This document shows, piece after piece, positions 13,840 to 62,202 of a stretch of DNA of 64,000 nt. The notes under the pieces are model-generated. The model was not told the origin of the DNA. It was given only the letters and a program-made list of their open reading frames with translations, and did no database searches. Both the position numbers and the translations under genes were made by a program. The stretch's first letter is position 1. Each line of letters starts with the position of its first letter. This DNA is from Chamaea fasciata (lineage: Eukaryota; Chordata; Aves; Passeriformes; Sylviidae), in NCBI GenBank assembly GCA_029207755.1, contig JARCOQ010000016.1, positions 11,127,307 through 11,191,306 of the forward strand. Reading direction: 5' to 3'.

Positions 13840-16034
13840 CTCTTCTTGGAAGTTGTCTTAACCTCCAAACTCAGAGACCCCTGTAAACTTTTCAGGATGT
13901 ATTTTTCATTTGTAACACAGTGCCATGGGCAGAGAGAAAATGGTGTGAGATGTTAATTATTTCAGAAGAAATTGTCATCTCTGGTTTTTGTGTTGCCTTC
14001 CATTCCTTTTTGTAACGAAAGAATATCTACAAAAGTTTGTGTTGCATTTTGGGGAGGTGGAAAATAAATGCTTACAAAACAGTCTTACAGTGTCTACAAC
14101 TTTGCTATTGAAAGCTGTATTCACTTAATATTGCAGTAATGTATTTAAAGAGTTAAAAACACTTCTTATTCCTAAAGTCGCTTTGTGATACTTCCTTAAT
14201 TGATGTGGTTTATGTTAACTTTCAGTTGATTCATAGACAGCATGTCAAATTTATTCCAGGGATATCATTAAAACTGGGTATTGTGATGTGGGAATGGACA
14301 GATGACATGACTGGAGTGATGTTGACACACTGTGGTTTATTTAAAGACAGCAGTGTATTAAGTAGTATGTTTGGTAGCAAGGCTTTCCTGGCCAGTGTGG
14401 ACAGGTATTTTTTCTCTTTCTTAATTCTGTAATGTATAATTTGAAAAAGTCTTTGGCATTGCCTCTGCTTGAGGCAAAGGAAAACATGTTTCTTAATTAA
14501 ACCTTGGTATGATTTTACAGTTTTTTCCTATGAGCTCTTAAGGACGAGAGAGAAAACCACAAATTACTGGTTTTCAGTGCTCCAGTAGAAAATGCATTTT
14601 GTTGTACTGCTTGCTGGTACATCTGTTGAAGAGGGATTGTGTTTTGTTTGTGTAAAGGATTAGTTGAATTTTATTAGCATTTAGAATGTTTCCTTTGTTT
14701 ACAGTAGCCAAAAGCATTGACTGGTGTTATCTGGTTTCCATATTGAAAGCTGTGTCACAAACTTTGTGTCCATCTATGTCAGGGGCATTCATCATGGTTC
14801 ATTTGTCTTATCACTGAACAGTATCTCTCGGAAGCTGTCTCTGTTGAAGTTGATTGCTGTTGCTGTGATCTCTAACTCCTCATACTTTCTGAGGATATAG
14901 AGCACTATTTCATAGAAAGCTCTTTATTTTCTTCGTTAAGGACAGTTCTTTCCCCATGAAACACGGTGGCAATATTTAAATTCCCTGTTAAGAGATAACA
15001 TTGGATGTGATTTAGTGAGGAATAGAGCTATTCCTCAGGTGTTCGCTTCAGTTTGTTTCCAGATACTAAGTTGCACTGATAATAACTTTTGGAGGAAAAA
15101 TAATTTTAAAAAAAATTAGTATCAGTTTATTGTAAACAATTGTTGCATTTTGAGAACATGCTGTATGCTTCTAGAATGCAGTGACCCAGAGGACAGCTTT
15201 CTGTTTAGACCAGCACGTGCTGTTGAAAGGTTAAAAAAAACGGGACAGAAGGCAGGATGTTGAAATGAAATTGGAGATCTTTCCTTCTCACTCTTGATTG
15301 TTGTCATTTTTCCCGCTCTTAACTTGCAGGAGTTCAAACCTGTCCCCCCGTAGTTTTGTTGTGGTAAATGTTTAACTTGCTGTTCTGCCACAGCATTGCC
15401 CGTGCCGATGGCTGCTGAGGGGGCCCCTGAGGCTCCTCCACACCCGAGCCAGTCTTCTGCAAACCTTCCTCTTACGACGTCAAAACTTCAAGTCATACTT
15501 GATTTTGCTTTTGTTCTAAAGCTGAGAATTTAGAAAAGCACACGTGTTGCTGTGGGTGCTGCACAGTGTGTGTTTCACAACACCTCTTTCACTGGTACCT
15601 CCGTGAGATCTGCTGCACCCTAATAAGTGTCCAAAAGCCGTGTGTGAACATTACGTTTGTGATCTAGGGTAGCTCTAATCCACGAGTAAGTCTCTAACCT
15701 GAGCTGTTTCTGTCGTGCTGAGGGCAGAGGTTACTACTTGTGCGGATTTACTAGGAGAGTAAACAATCAAAATAGAAGTGCTGGGTGTGAAAGTATCTTC
15801 CTGTGTGCTGTGAATTGGAATGAGGCTGCAAAAGCATGGTATGCTCTGAGGACAGGCAGGACTCCGAAGCACCTGGTGACTGATGCGACTGCACTTCTCC
15901 CGTGCCTTATCCTACCTTTGAGACGAGCTCCCTGGCTTTTAAAACACTCGGGAGATGGTCAGTCTGTTGTCACTTGTGTTTGTCTCTTTTGCCCAGGAGA
16001 AACTCAGCTGCAATCTGGTAGAAGGCGAGTGTGC

Positions 16035-16320
16035 AGGCTAGTTGGCAGTTCTTGCAAACAACCGGGCCACCCGGTCTCTGGGCAGCCCGGTCCGTGTGTC
16101 CCCAGGTCCGTGTGTCCCCCGGTCCGTGTGTCCCCTGTGCCCGTGTGGAGCCCGGAGCCGGGGGGAGCTCGGCAGGGCCGGTGGCCAGGGCAGCTCTGTC
16201 CAGGGTGCTGACGGGCGAGGGCACGGCCCGGCTGCTGTGCTGGAACTGGGATCGTGCTGTGTCCCTTGGGAACGGTTTCCAAGCTGTGGCCCGGGTTACC
16301 CTCATCCCTGGCAGCGCACA
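16035..16320. other. GC-rich patch in USP7 intron 1
   Basis: A stretch visibly richer in G, C and CpG than the surrounding intron, containing the 16-bp minisatellite at 16089-16136. It opens overlapping frames on both strands, as GC-rich DNA tends to do. It could be a small CpG-rich regulatory patch or merely minisatellite-associated drift. No splice-flanked first exon is evident. Confidence 0.55.
16089..16136. repeat. 16-bp minisatellite, 3 copies
   Basis: Three head-to-tail copies of GGTCCGTGTGTCCCCN. They differ only in the last base (A, C, T). A degraded further copy may follow. Confidence 0.92.
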
Positions 16321-17272
16321 CAGTCAGTAGCTTGTGCGTAGCTTTTGGGTATAAAACTGTTCCTGGTTACACAGATCAGTGACCTTGGGGCTTTTGAGGG
16401 GTAGTAGAATAAGTTAATAGCATGAGTTGTATAGCGATGAGAAACTCATCAGACCTTTTAAATTAGAGTGGCTTTTAAGTAGTGCTTGTCCTTGAGATGG
16501 TTGCAAGGGCTTATAGGTTTTACAGTTTGATGATGAAACCCAGATTAGTTTATCCAAGAATATATCCACTTTTCTGAAATCATGCTGAAACTATCCACTG
16601 GCTTTTGGTGTGGAAGCAATGGAAGGAGGTGTTGTTCAGTTGTTGAAGGGATCAGGAAGGTGCTTGTTCAGTCAAAGCAATGCATCTTGGAAATAGTGGG
16701 GTTTCAGTTCATCGACTTGTCCCATATCTCTTGGTTTAGTGGCATTTACATATATAATGGTCACTGGAGCAAAACTTAATGGCAGTGATGGCTAGAAACT
16801 GGAAAATGTTCCTTAATCCCAAAAGATTTCCTTTCCAATTTTCCCCAAGTAAGGTTTAAATCTTACCATTACATTTGATTAGAGATTCAGGTTTTTTCTT
16901 AAAAAAAAATGTTGAAGATGTCTTAAAGTAACTTTTTCATTTAGAAAATCTGCTATTAGAAACTTGATCTTGTGTAAAATTTTCTTGAATTGTAAGAACA
17001 CAAGAAAAGGTAAAGAAAATGTTCTTATTTTGTGAGACTTGATTGTGAGATGCTGATTGTAAGGCCATTTGGAACCTTAAAAGTCAGTTTATGTTCTGTG
17101 TATGTGTATTCCACATTAATGTGGACCTTTTTCTTCATCCATAAATATTCACCTATATGGGGAATTTCGGGTATCAGTACAGCTGTTAAACTGTAACTTT
17201 ATTAAATACTGTTCTGTGGAAGTGTACACCATTCATTTGTCTCGTAAACACTCCCTGAGACAAAAAAGTTAA

Positions 17273-56116
<38,844 letters not shown>

Positions 56117-56616
56117 CTTACTTAACCAGATTGTCAAGGCAAGGGACAAAAATAAGTGTGTGTGTGCACCTTTTTAACAACTGTAGAACTTTGGTACACG
56201 TGCACTATATCTGAAGTCTTCAGCAAGAGGATTTGCTGCTGATGTTAATTTTATTTTGTTGAGGCTGTTCAGTTTGGCTTCTCTGTATCTATTGACTGCC
56301 CTTTTTGAGCAAAATGAAGGTGTTTTTATAAAAGCTTGGATGCCAATGAGAGTTATTTTATGGTAAACGTAATGCAAGGCAATTGTCAGCATAATGAGGG
56401 AAGAGTTTAGTAGAACAGTTGACATTGGCAAAATTATTTGTCTGTAGTACGTTTATAGATGGCATAAGCTGACTGGCTGCCCTTCCCGTGTGGTGTTCAC
56501 CATCACTGCAGCTAGTAAGTCTTATGTTTAGACTCACATCAGATTTATTTCCTTCAGTTATACTTTAAATGACATTTTTGTGCATTTGTAAATGCAAAAG
56601 AAAAACTCACATCATC

Positions 56617-56622
56617 AATAAA
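56617..56622 (+). terminator. Candidate proximal poly(A) signal AATAAA
   Basis: AATAAA 501 bases after the stop codon, followed within about 20 bases by a T/GT-containing stretch (TTCATTGTGTACATTGTTGG). Confidence 0.4.
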
Positions 56623-56702
56623 TAGCAATCTCTACTTCATTGTGTACATTGTTGGCACTTATTCGGGATTTTTGTCTCCTCCAGCTTCATAGAATCTTTT
56701 TA

Positions 56703-56708
56703 AATAAA
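56703..56708 (+). terminator. Candidate proximal poly(A) signal AATAAA
   Basis: AATAAA in the USP7 3' UTR, followed by T-rich sequence and TTTTGTCAAGTGG. Could give a short 3' UTR form. Confidence 0.45.
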
Positions 56709-57010
56709 CTAGTTTTCATTTAATTTAGTCAAATACTTTGCATCCCGTTTTGTCAAGTGGATGCCCCGAGTCCTAGAAAGAGATATTTGGGTCTTTTTAT
56801 TAAATTTCCAACCATTGAGAAATACCGTTGTGATTGATTATGCCATCTTCTGGCAAACAGAATGACACTCAAAAGTTGGCAAAAGCAAGTGAAAAGATTA
56901 TAAATATCATTAATTTAGTTACCATGGGAAGAGATGGGGAAAACACAAGAACTAGCCTTTTAGCACAGAGGGCATGCTCACTAGTGTTTAGTAAGCTGTT
57001 GACTTTGTAT

Positions 57011-57063
57011 AAAAAAGGAGGAAAAAAAAAACGAAAAAAGAAGAAAAAAAATGAAAAAAGAAA
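57011..57063. repeat. A-rich purine tract in the 3' UTR
   Basis: About 53 bases almost entirely A and G, with several A6-A10 runs. It would be a site for internal oligo(dT) priming in cDNA libraries. Confidence 0.85.
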
Positions 57064-57371
57064 TTGTATATTTAATGAATTAACATGTACAATTTAACAC
57101 TTGGAGGTTAATTTTATTGGGTGAGTCTGCAAGTGAATTTCACTGATGTTGATATTCATTGTGTGTAGTTTTATTTCAGTCCCCAGACTGCTTCCTTTTC
57201 TTTGGAGCTAATGCCAGCCGCGTGTCTAGTTTTGAGTGCAGTAAAGATAGAATCAGCAATTCACACTTAATTTTACATTTTTTTCCAGTATTTTATTTTG
57301 TTTCTGTAGCCGCAGTGTACAACTCCTCTTCCTGTATATTGCCTTTTTTTGCTGGAAAATGTTGTATGTTG

Positions 57372-57377
57372 AATAAA
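57372..57377 (+). terminator. Main candidate USP7 poly(A) signal AATAAA
   Basis: AATAAA within TTGTATGTTGAATAAAAT. It is followed 15-40 bases on by a T-run and GATGAGTGATGACATGG, and further on by G-runs (57548-57606). This is the best placed signal for the main mRNA end. Confidence 0.65.
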
Positions 57378-57400
57378 ATTTTCTATAAAATTTTTTTTGA

Positions 57401-59280
57401 TGAGTGATGACATGGACATTGAAGAAGATTTCTCCTCTCCTTGGAAGTAGAGTTTTGGGAAACATTTTCATTCTTGAGATTTTGCTAAAGGTGTGGTTTT
57501 CTTTTTCCTTAAGTGTTGACAATTGTATAATCTTCATTGGTTGTTTTGGGGAAACTTTGTGGGGGTTTCTGTTTAATAGTTTTGGGGTTTGGAGGTTTTT
57601 TGGGGGTTTGGTTTTTTTACGTCCTAACTCGTCACATTTGAGCTTAACAAATAAAAGGTTTTCCAGGAAAGGAGCCATGTACAAAAAACACAAATGGAAA
57701 AAATTATTTTACTAGTTTGTTTATAAAGTTTGTAGTAGAGTCTTTGTGGTAGATTGGACTCTTCCTGCCTGTACAAAATTTTGTGGTCCAGATTCTCAAG
57801 TCTAATATTATAAATGGTGTAAAGTGAAATCTGGAGTCTCTAAAGGTAAGGTCTCTTCATAGAATAATAGATTCCCTCTGTAATGTGTTCTCTGTATTCA
57901 TAACCAAAACAGAAGGTGCAAGTTCTAGGTATGTTTGATTCTCTCTTTAGTTTGTATCTTGCAGTGATTTTAACTGTCTCTTATTTCCAGTCAAGGCAAA
58001 CTAGTTTATTTTTGTTTTGTTGTCTGAGTGTGTAGGTTAGAGGTAGAGGGAAGTGCTTAACTGGCATGCCTTAAGTGGAGAAAGCTTTCCTTTGCTTTGC
58101 ATTTCCATCGAGCTGGTGAGAATTGTACCATCCCAGGGATGTTTTTACTGGTACTTGGATTGTCTCTACAGGCTTTCAGTAAATGTCAGGATTTGTTTCC
58201 AAACTGTTTCTGTGAATCAGAGGCTCTGGTCAGCAGTAGTAAGCCCTAATTATATTTAGTGTTGTTTAGATTGATATAAAATTGAGTTTGTATCTGAATG
58301 TCACTAAGTTTTCACATTAATTTATGGGATGGTGGCAGCTTTTAGGGACTATCTTAACACAATCCTTCCTATTTCAGAAGAAAAAGCCGCTAACAGTACA
58401 TTTTGGGTGCCTTCTGGGTTTTAGATGACTGGATTTTATGTGCTTCAGTATTTGTGCTATTCCCACACTAGTTTGGTGAAGTCCATACTTTGAGGCATTC
58501 CATATGCAGTTTTCAATTACTGAAGGATTTTCTGGGGAAAAAAAAAAAAAGTTTTGGAGCACAAGTGACTTGTTACTCAAATGTGGAAACACCTTTGAAG
58601 AGAAGAGGACAGGAGGGTTTCTCAGGTGCAGTATGTTTCAGTTCATTAAAAAAAATTCACAATGCAGTCTTCAAAACTGCCATGGCTTTTCATTTCTTTA
58701 TTCAGAGTTTGGTATTACCTGGATAATAGACAGTGAATGCATTTAATTAAGGTAATGGTAATGTAAGTGTTAAGCAATAAGGATGTAATGTCACAGTACA
58801 CAGCATCACAGCAACATGTTAAGGGCCCATTCGAATTCTCCCTACGAAAACAGAGCGTTGTTCCTGTAGATTTACAATAGTGCCTTTTATCCTAAAGGAG
58901 TCCAAAGCATTCTTTGAAATGTGAGCAGATCACACCAGTGATAGCTGCTGACTAGAGAGTGACAAAGCCAGCCCCAGCCCCCTTCACCCGGCCGGGCTGG
59001 CACAGCGACCCGAGCCGGCCGTGCTGCCGCAGGACGAGCAGAGCCAGTGCCTCCCGCATCCCGGATCTACCTCAGCTGCTGCCCTCCGGAGCTACTCCAG
59101 CATCCCTGTGCCAGCACTGCCAGCATTGTCAGCATCCCCTGTGCCAGCATCGCATCCCCTGTGCCAGCATCGCATCCCCCGTGGACCCGGCTCCGGAGCT
59201 CAGACCTGGCTGCGGGCGGCAGCGCCCACATGGGAGCCACGCTGGGGGTTGCTGTTTGATATCCTCTGTGAGAAATCGTT
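57401..59280. other. Region downstream of USP7, or extended 3' UTR
   Basis: Mostly AT-rich DNA without a recognisable gene. It contains a further AATAAA at 57650-57655, spaced G-runs (57548-57606) and a GC-rich patch (about 58960-59260) with a 20-bp direct repeat. It would be 3' UTR if the signal at 59306 is used by USP7. Confidence 0.6.
59133..59172. repeat. 20-bp tandem repeat, 2 copies
   Basis: A 20-base unit of the form CATCCCCTGTGCCAGCATCG is present twice in tandem, with a partial third copy (CATCCCCCGTGG) after it and degenerate CCAGCA words before it. It lies in a GC-rich patch. Confidence 0.85.
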
Positions 59281-59292
59281 TTCTGTAGGAAC

Positions 59293-59311
59293 TGTACATA
59301 TTGTAAATAAA
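59293..59311 (+). promoter_or_regulatory. Two Pumilio-type elements at a poly(A) signal
   Basis: TGTACATA (59293-59300) and TGTAAATA (59302-59309) both fit the Pumilio consensus UGUANAUA. The second overlaps an AATAAA (59306-59311), which is followed by GT-rich TTGGTGTCTTGG. This looks like a real mRNA 3' end, either a distal USP7 end or another plus-strand transcript. Confidence 0.5.
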
Positions 59312-60540
59312 CAGCCCAGGGTAAACACTGCATTGGTGTCTTGGCTCTTGATTTTGGAGAGAAGTGGGAGTTACAGCTCTTGGGTTGCTCAGAACTCAGA
59401 GGGGTTTTGGTTGGATCAAGTAGATGAAGTTTACAAGGTTCAGCTAAATTGTGTGTCAGGAACGGCATTAATAATGTAAGGTGTGCTGGCCAGAAGGTGA
59501 ATTCTCACTTGTACATCAGCTTCCACGTTTTGAGCCCTTGTTTTTTCTGAAACATTGTGGTGTTGAGGTGCAGAGTGTCGCTGTTTGATATGTGAGCAGC
59601 AAGTGTCATTTGTTGTTGGCAGTTAAACCTGCCTGGTTTTTGGGGTCAGGAAAAGGGGGAAATGTTCACATGTGATATGTCCTAATCTGGCTCCAAATCT
59701 CCAAATGTGTTCTATTTAATTTCTGCCCCAGGTGATGTTGAAGTTAGCTGTATACCAAGCACAGCAGGAAATTAAATTTGCTATGGCTGGAAGCCTTTAT
59801 TTTTTATTAAACAGTTGTGTAAAGCTACTGTGTCTACAAATTGTGGTGTAAAAATATGCTAACTACTTCTGTTAAATACCTTTTGCACTTCTCAAATCAT
59901 ATATAATTTCTTTGCTATGTCTGTATTCATGTGGATTTGGGTTTTGCACCTTTCCTGATTAATGTCGCTGACTTGGTGCATTATTTACCACTAATTAACA
60001 GCAACGCTTGTGGTTTCACAGATTTTAAAATGGAGAAAAATCCTAGCATCCTAAAAAATGTGTGAATTGGTAAAAGCTGTTGTGCTGCCATGTGCATTGC
60101 TGCCTTTGATCTTAGTCGGTTTGTATTCCTTTAGGTGGCAGTAGGTTGGGTGACCAGGGGAAGGACAGTCACTGACCTTGGTAGAGAGGAGTGAAAGCTG
60201 GGGCAGCTGCTCTGGGGGTGGGCTGGGTGTTGAGGTGGCTGGGAGGTGTTGGCTCTGGGTTTCATGTAGGGCTGGCAAAGTGGTGGTTTAACAGTTTTTA
60301 CATGGATTGAATACGGTTTTTTCGCGTCTCAGTCTGGAGACTGGGGTTTCTGTGGTCTAAAGGCTGCAGTGGTGTAGGTGTTGAAGTAAAAATCATAGGC
60401 ATAGGCATATGCCCAGCCTAGCTTAACTAAACTGTGGCATCAGCTGAGTAGGAGCAGTTCGTGATGCAGACGGTGACAGCTGCCTTAGGGTGACAGCCCT
60501 GGTGGGCAGTGCCCTTCTGGAGCTCATTCCTATGGCTGCC
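59312..60540. other. Intergenic, nothing recognised
   Basis: AT-rich DNA without gene, repeat or signal that I can identify. Confidence 0.7.
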
Positions 60541-60815
60541 TTCAACCCCGCTAGTGTCCCACAGCCGGGGCTTGCCCTCGCTGTGTCGCAGTGCCAGCCG
60601 CCGGAGGAGCTGCTGGGGGCTCTGACCTGGGCTCTGCCCGTGGCCCTGACCCCGGTGACCCTGACCCCGGTGTCCTTGACCCTTCCCGGTGTCCGTGACC
60701 CTTTCCCGGTGTCCCTTCCCCGGTGCCCCCGCGGGCGGAGCGCGCAGTGCGCCCCGTGCCCGGCAGGGGGCGGTGCCCGGCACGGCGGCCGCGGTCAGTG
60801 AGTGACCGACAGCCG
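60541..60815. other. CpG-rich patch between convergent genes
   Basis: Strongly GC- and CpG-rich, including GCGGGCGGAGCGCGCAGTGC near 60731-60750. It includes a degenerate 15- to 19-bp repeat (CCCTGACCCCGGTG-like, 60641-60725). It resembles a small CpG island, but no first exon is evident on either strand. Confidence 0.65.
60760..60773 (+). promoter_or_regulatory. CTCF-like motif
   Basis: CCGGCAGGGGGCGG differs at one position from the CTCF core consensus CCASYAGRKGGCRS (G for A at position 3). It sits in CpG-rich DNA between USP7 and the convergent LITAF-domain gene, a plausible insulator position. Confidence 0.45.
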
Positions 60816-60979
60816 GACACGGGCACTGGTCACTGGTCACACACCGCAGGGACACGGGCGCTGGTCACTGGTCACACACCGCAGGGACACGGGCACTGGT
60901 CACTGGTCACACACCGCAGGGACACGGGCACTGGTCACTGGTCACACACCGCAGGGACACGGGCACTGGTCACCGCAGG
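60816..60979. repeat. 35-bp minisatellite, 4 full copies plus one shortened
   Basis: Units start at 60816, 60851, 60886, 60921 and 60956, each beginning GACACGGGCACTGGTCACTG. The first four are 35 bases and nearly identical, with a single A-to-G change in the second. The fifth is 24 bases through an internal 11-base deletion. Each full unit contains TGGTCACTGGTCA, two TGGTCA words one base apart. Confidence 0.96.
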
Positions 60980-61543
60980 GACAGGGGTTGGATAAGGAGC
61001 TCTCCAAGTTCTTTAAGTGCCCGGTGGTGCAGCCCCAGTGCCCGGAGCAGGGCTGGGGAGCAGCCCAGTGCTGTTGCCACACATCCCCCCTGCCCTCAGC
61101 AATCAATGTGCCAATGTGAAAGCGTTCATGTTATAACATGGAAATACACGAGTTTCTTCTCTTCCTCTGCTGATTTTTCCAGCCAGCAGTAAGCTATCAG
61201 TGTTGAGAAGGGTCTGGGCTCCTCCTGGGCATTGTAATTGCAGATATTTCATTTCACAAGAAAAGTGACTGTAAAGTTCTGTGTAAAGGTAAAGTCTAGT
61301 AAGTCCTGCTTTGGGAGATGATGCACTGCAGTGAGAAGGCTGAGAGGTAAAATAAAGGCCTTGTGTTGTGGTGACTTTTTTCGAGCTGTGTTCGCTGATT
61401 TTTCTTCTTTGTGTGTTTGCCTTTTGGATTGTCATTTGTTAATGTGAAGTGTCCCAGTGACCTGCACCTCTGCTCTGGGTGCAACGGGGCATGGCAGCAT
61501 TGCAGACAGCAGATGTTCTGCCAGTATTGTGAACAATAACAGG
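60980..61543. other. Intergenic, nothing recognised
   Basis: No gene or element identified between the minisatellite and the inferred 3' end of the minus-strand gene. Confidence 0.65.
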
Positions 61544-61549
61544 TTTATT
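61544..61549 (-). terminator. Candidate poly(A) signal of the LITAF-domain gene
   Basis: TTTATT on the plus strand reads AATAAA on the minus strand, about 545 bases after the stop codon. This is the clearest minus-strand signal I see for that gene. Confidence 0.4.
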
Positions 61550-62093
61550 TTCTTACCTCATACGTAACAGAATAAAGACAGTCTCATAACTTAGTGTTTT
61601 GTTAATAAATAATCAGCTACACTGTACCACCCACAGCCCTGCAGGGGTAGATCCTGGAGGGAGAAGAGCAGAGAGAAATGAAATCCCAACCAGTCAGTTC
61701 CAATGCAGAGAAGGTAAGAGCTTCTCTGAAACATCCACGTGCAAACCTTGGTTAGTGGTGGGCTGAGAAGTCCAGAGGAGTCTGTGTCACAGCTGGGTGG
61801 GAGATTTGAGAGGAGCTAAAGTACTCACCAGCTGGAAACTTCACAGCACAGGACAGAGAATCAAATAGAGCATTAATTAAGTGACATGGCAGATTAGTCT
61901 TGAAGTATTTTTTGGTTTAAAGCCAGTCCAACCATGTGGTGGTAAACTGGAGTTTACCGGGCGGGTTCACGAGCAAGGGAGTTGCAGAACCTAAGCATAG
62001 TCCTGAGGGTTTCCCAGGAGTACTTTCATGTGCAGAATCTTATGCCATCAGGAAATGGAGGCTTTTCATCATCTGGTTGCGTAAACTTTGTTC
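61550..62093 (-). other. Inferred 3' UTR of the LITAF-domain gene
   Basis: Lies between the TAG at 62094-62096 and the candidate minus-strand AATAAA. No other feature. Its extent is inferred. Confidence 0.4.
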
Positions 62094-62202
62094 CTATAGT
62101 CTTTTGTATCTATAAATGTGAAAGTGGCAGCATGGGCAGTAATGATCTGCATCCTTGAAGATCTTCACAAAGAGAGGGACGAAGCAGCACCCGAAGCAGC
62201 AC
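62094..62202 (-). CDS. LITAFD: LITAF-domain gene, last exon
   Basis: 109 bases; minus-strand acceptor CTCTAG. Encodes CCFGCCFVPLFVKIFKDADH, then YCPCCHFHIYRYKRL and TAG (62096-62094). It completes the zinc site with HYCPCC and carries the family C-terminus (YKRL). Confidence 0.95.

Larger units (their letters stand above)
56117..57400 (+). other. USP7: USP7 3' UTR (minimum)
   Basis: Starts after the TGA and is assigned to the strong AATAAA at 57372-57377. It is AT-rich, with a TG repeat near 56157-56166 and an A-rich purine tract (57011-57063). Candidate proximal signals lie at 56617-56622 and 56703-56708. The end is inferred from signals, not from transcripts. Confidence 0.75.

Noticed and set aside
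15408..15530. ATG in a good Kozak setting (GCCGATGG) as an alternative USP7 first exon
   Set aside because: The frame stops after about 41 codons, and I found no donor that would join it in phase to exon 2.
16089..16136. Tandem repeats considered as a CRISPR array
   Set aside because: Units are head-to-tail without spacers, in a vertebrate intron. The same holds for 60816-60979.
15738..16211. 157-codon open frame overlapping the 16-bp minisatellite
   Set aside because: Its length comes from GC-rich repeat DNA lacking stop codons. Other frames on both strands are equally open.
59021..59479. 152-codon plus-strand frame over the GC-rich patch
   Set aside because: It runs through the AATAAA and the Pumilio-type motifs and has no recognisable domain.
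60723..61119. Repetitive open frames across the 35-bp minisatellite (HWSHTAGTRALVTGHTPQG-type)
   Set aside because: A 35-base unit cycles through all three frames, so any stop-free unit gives a long frame. No sign of real coding.
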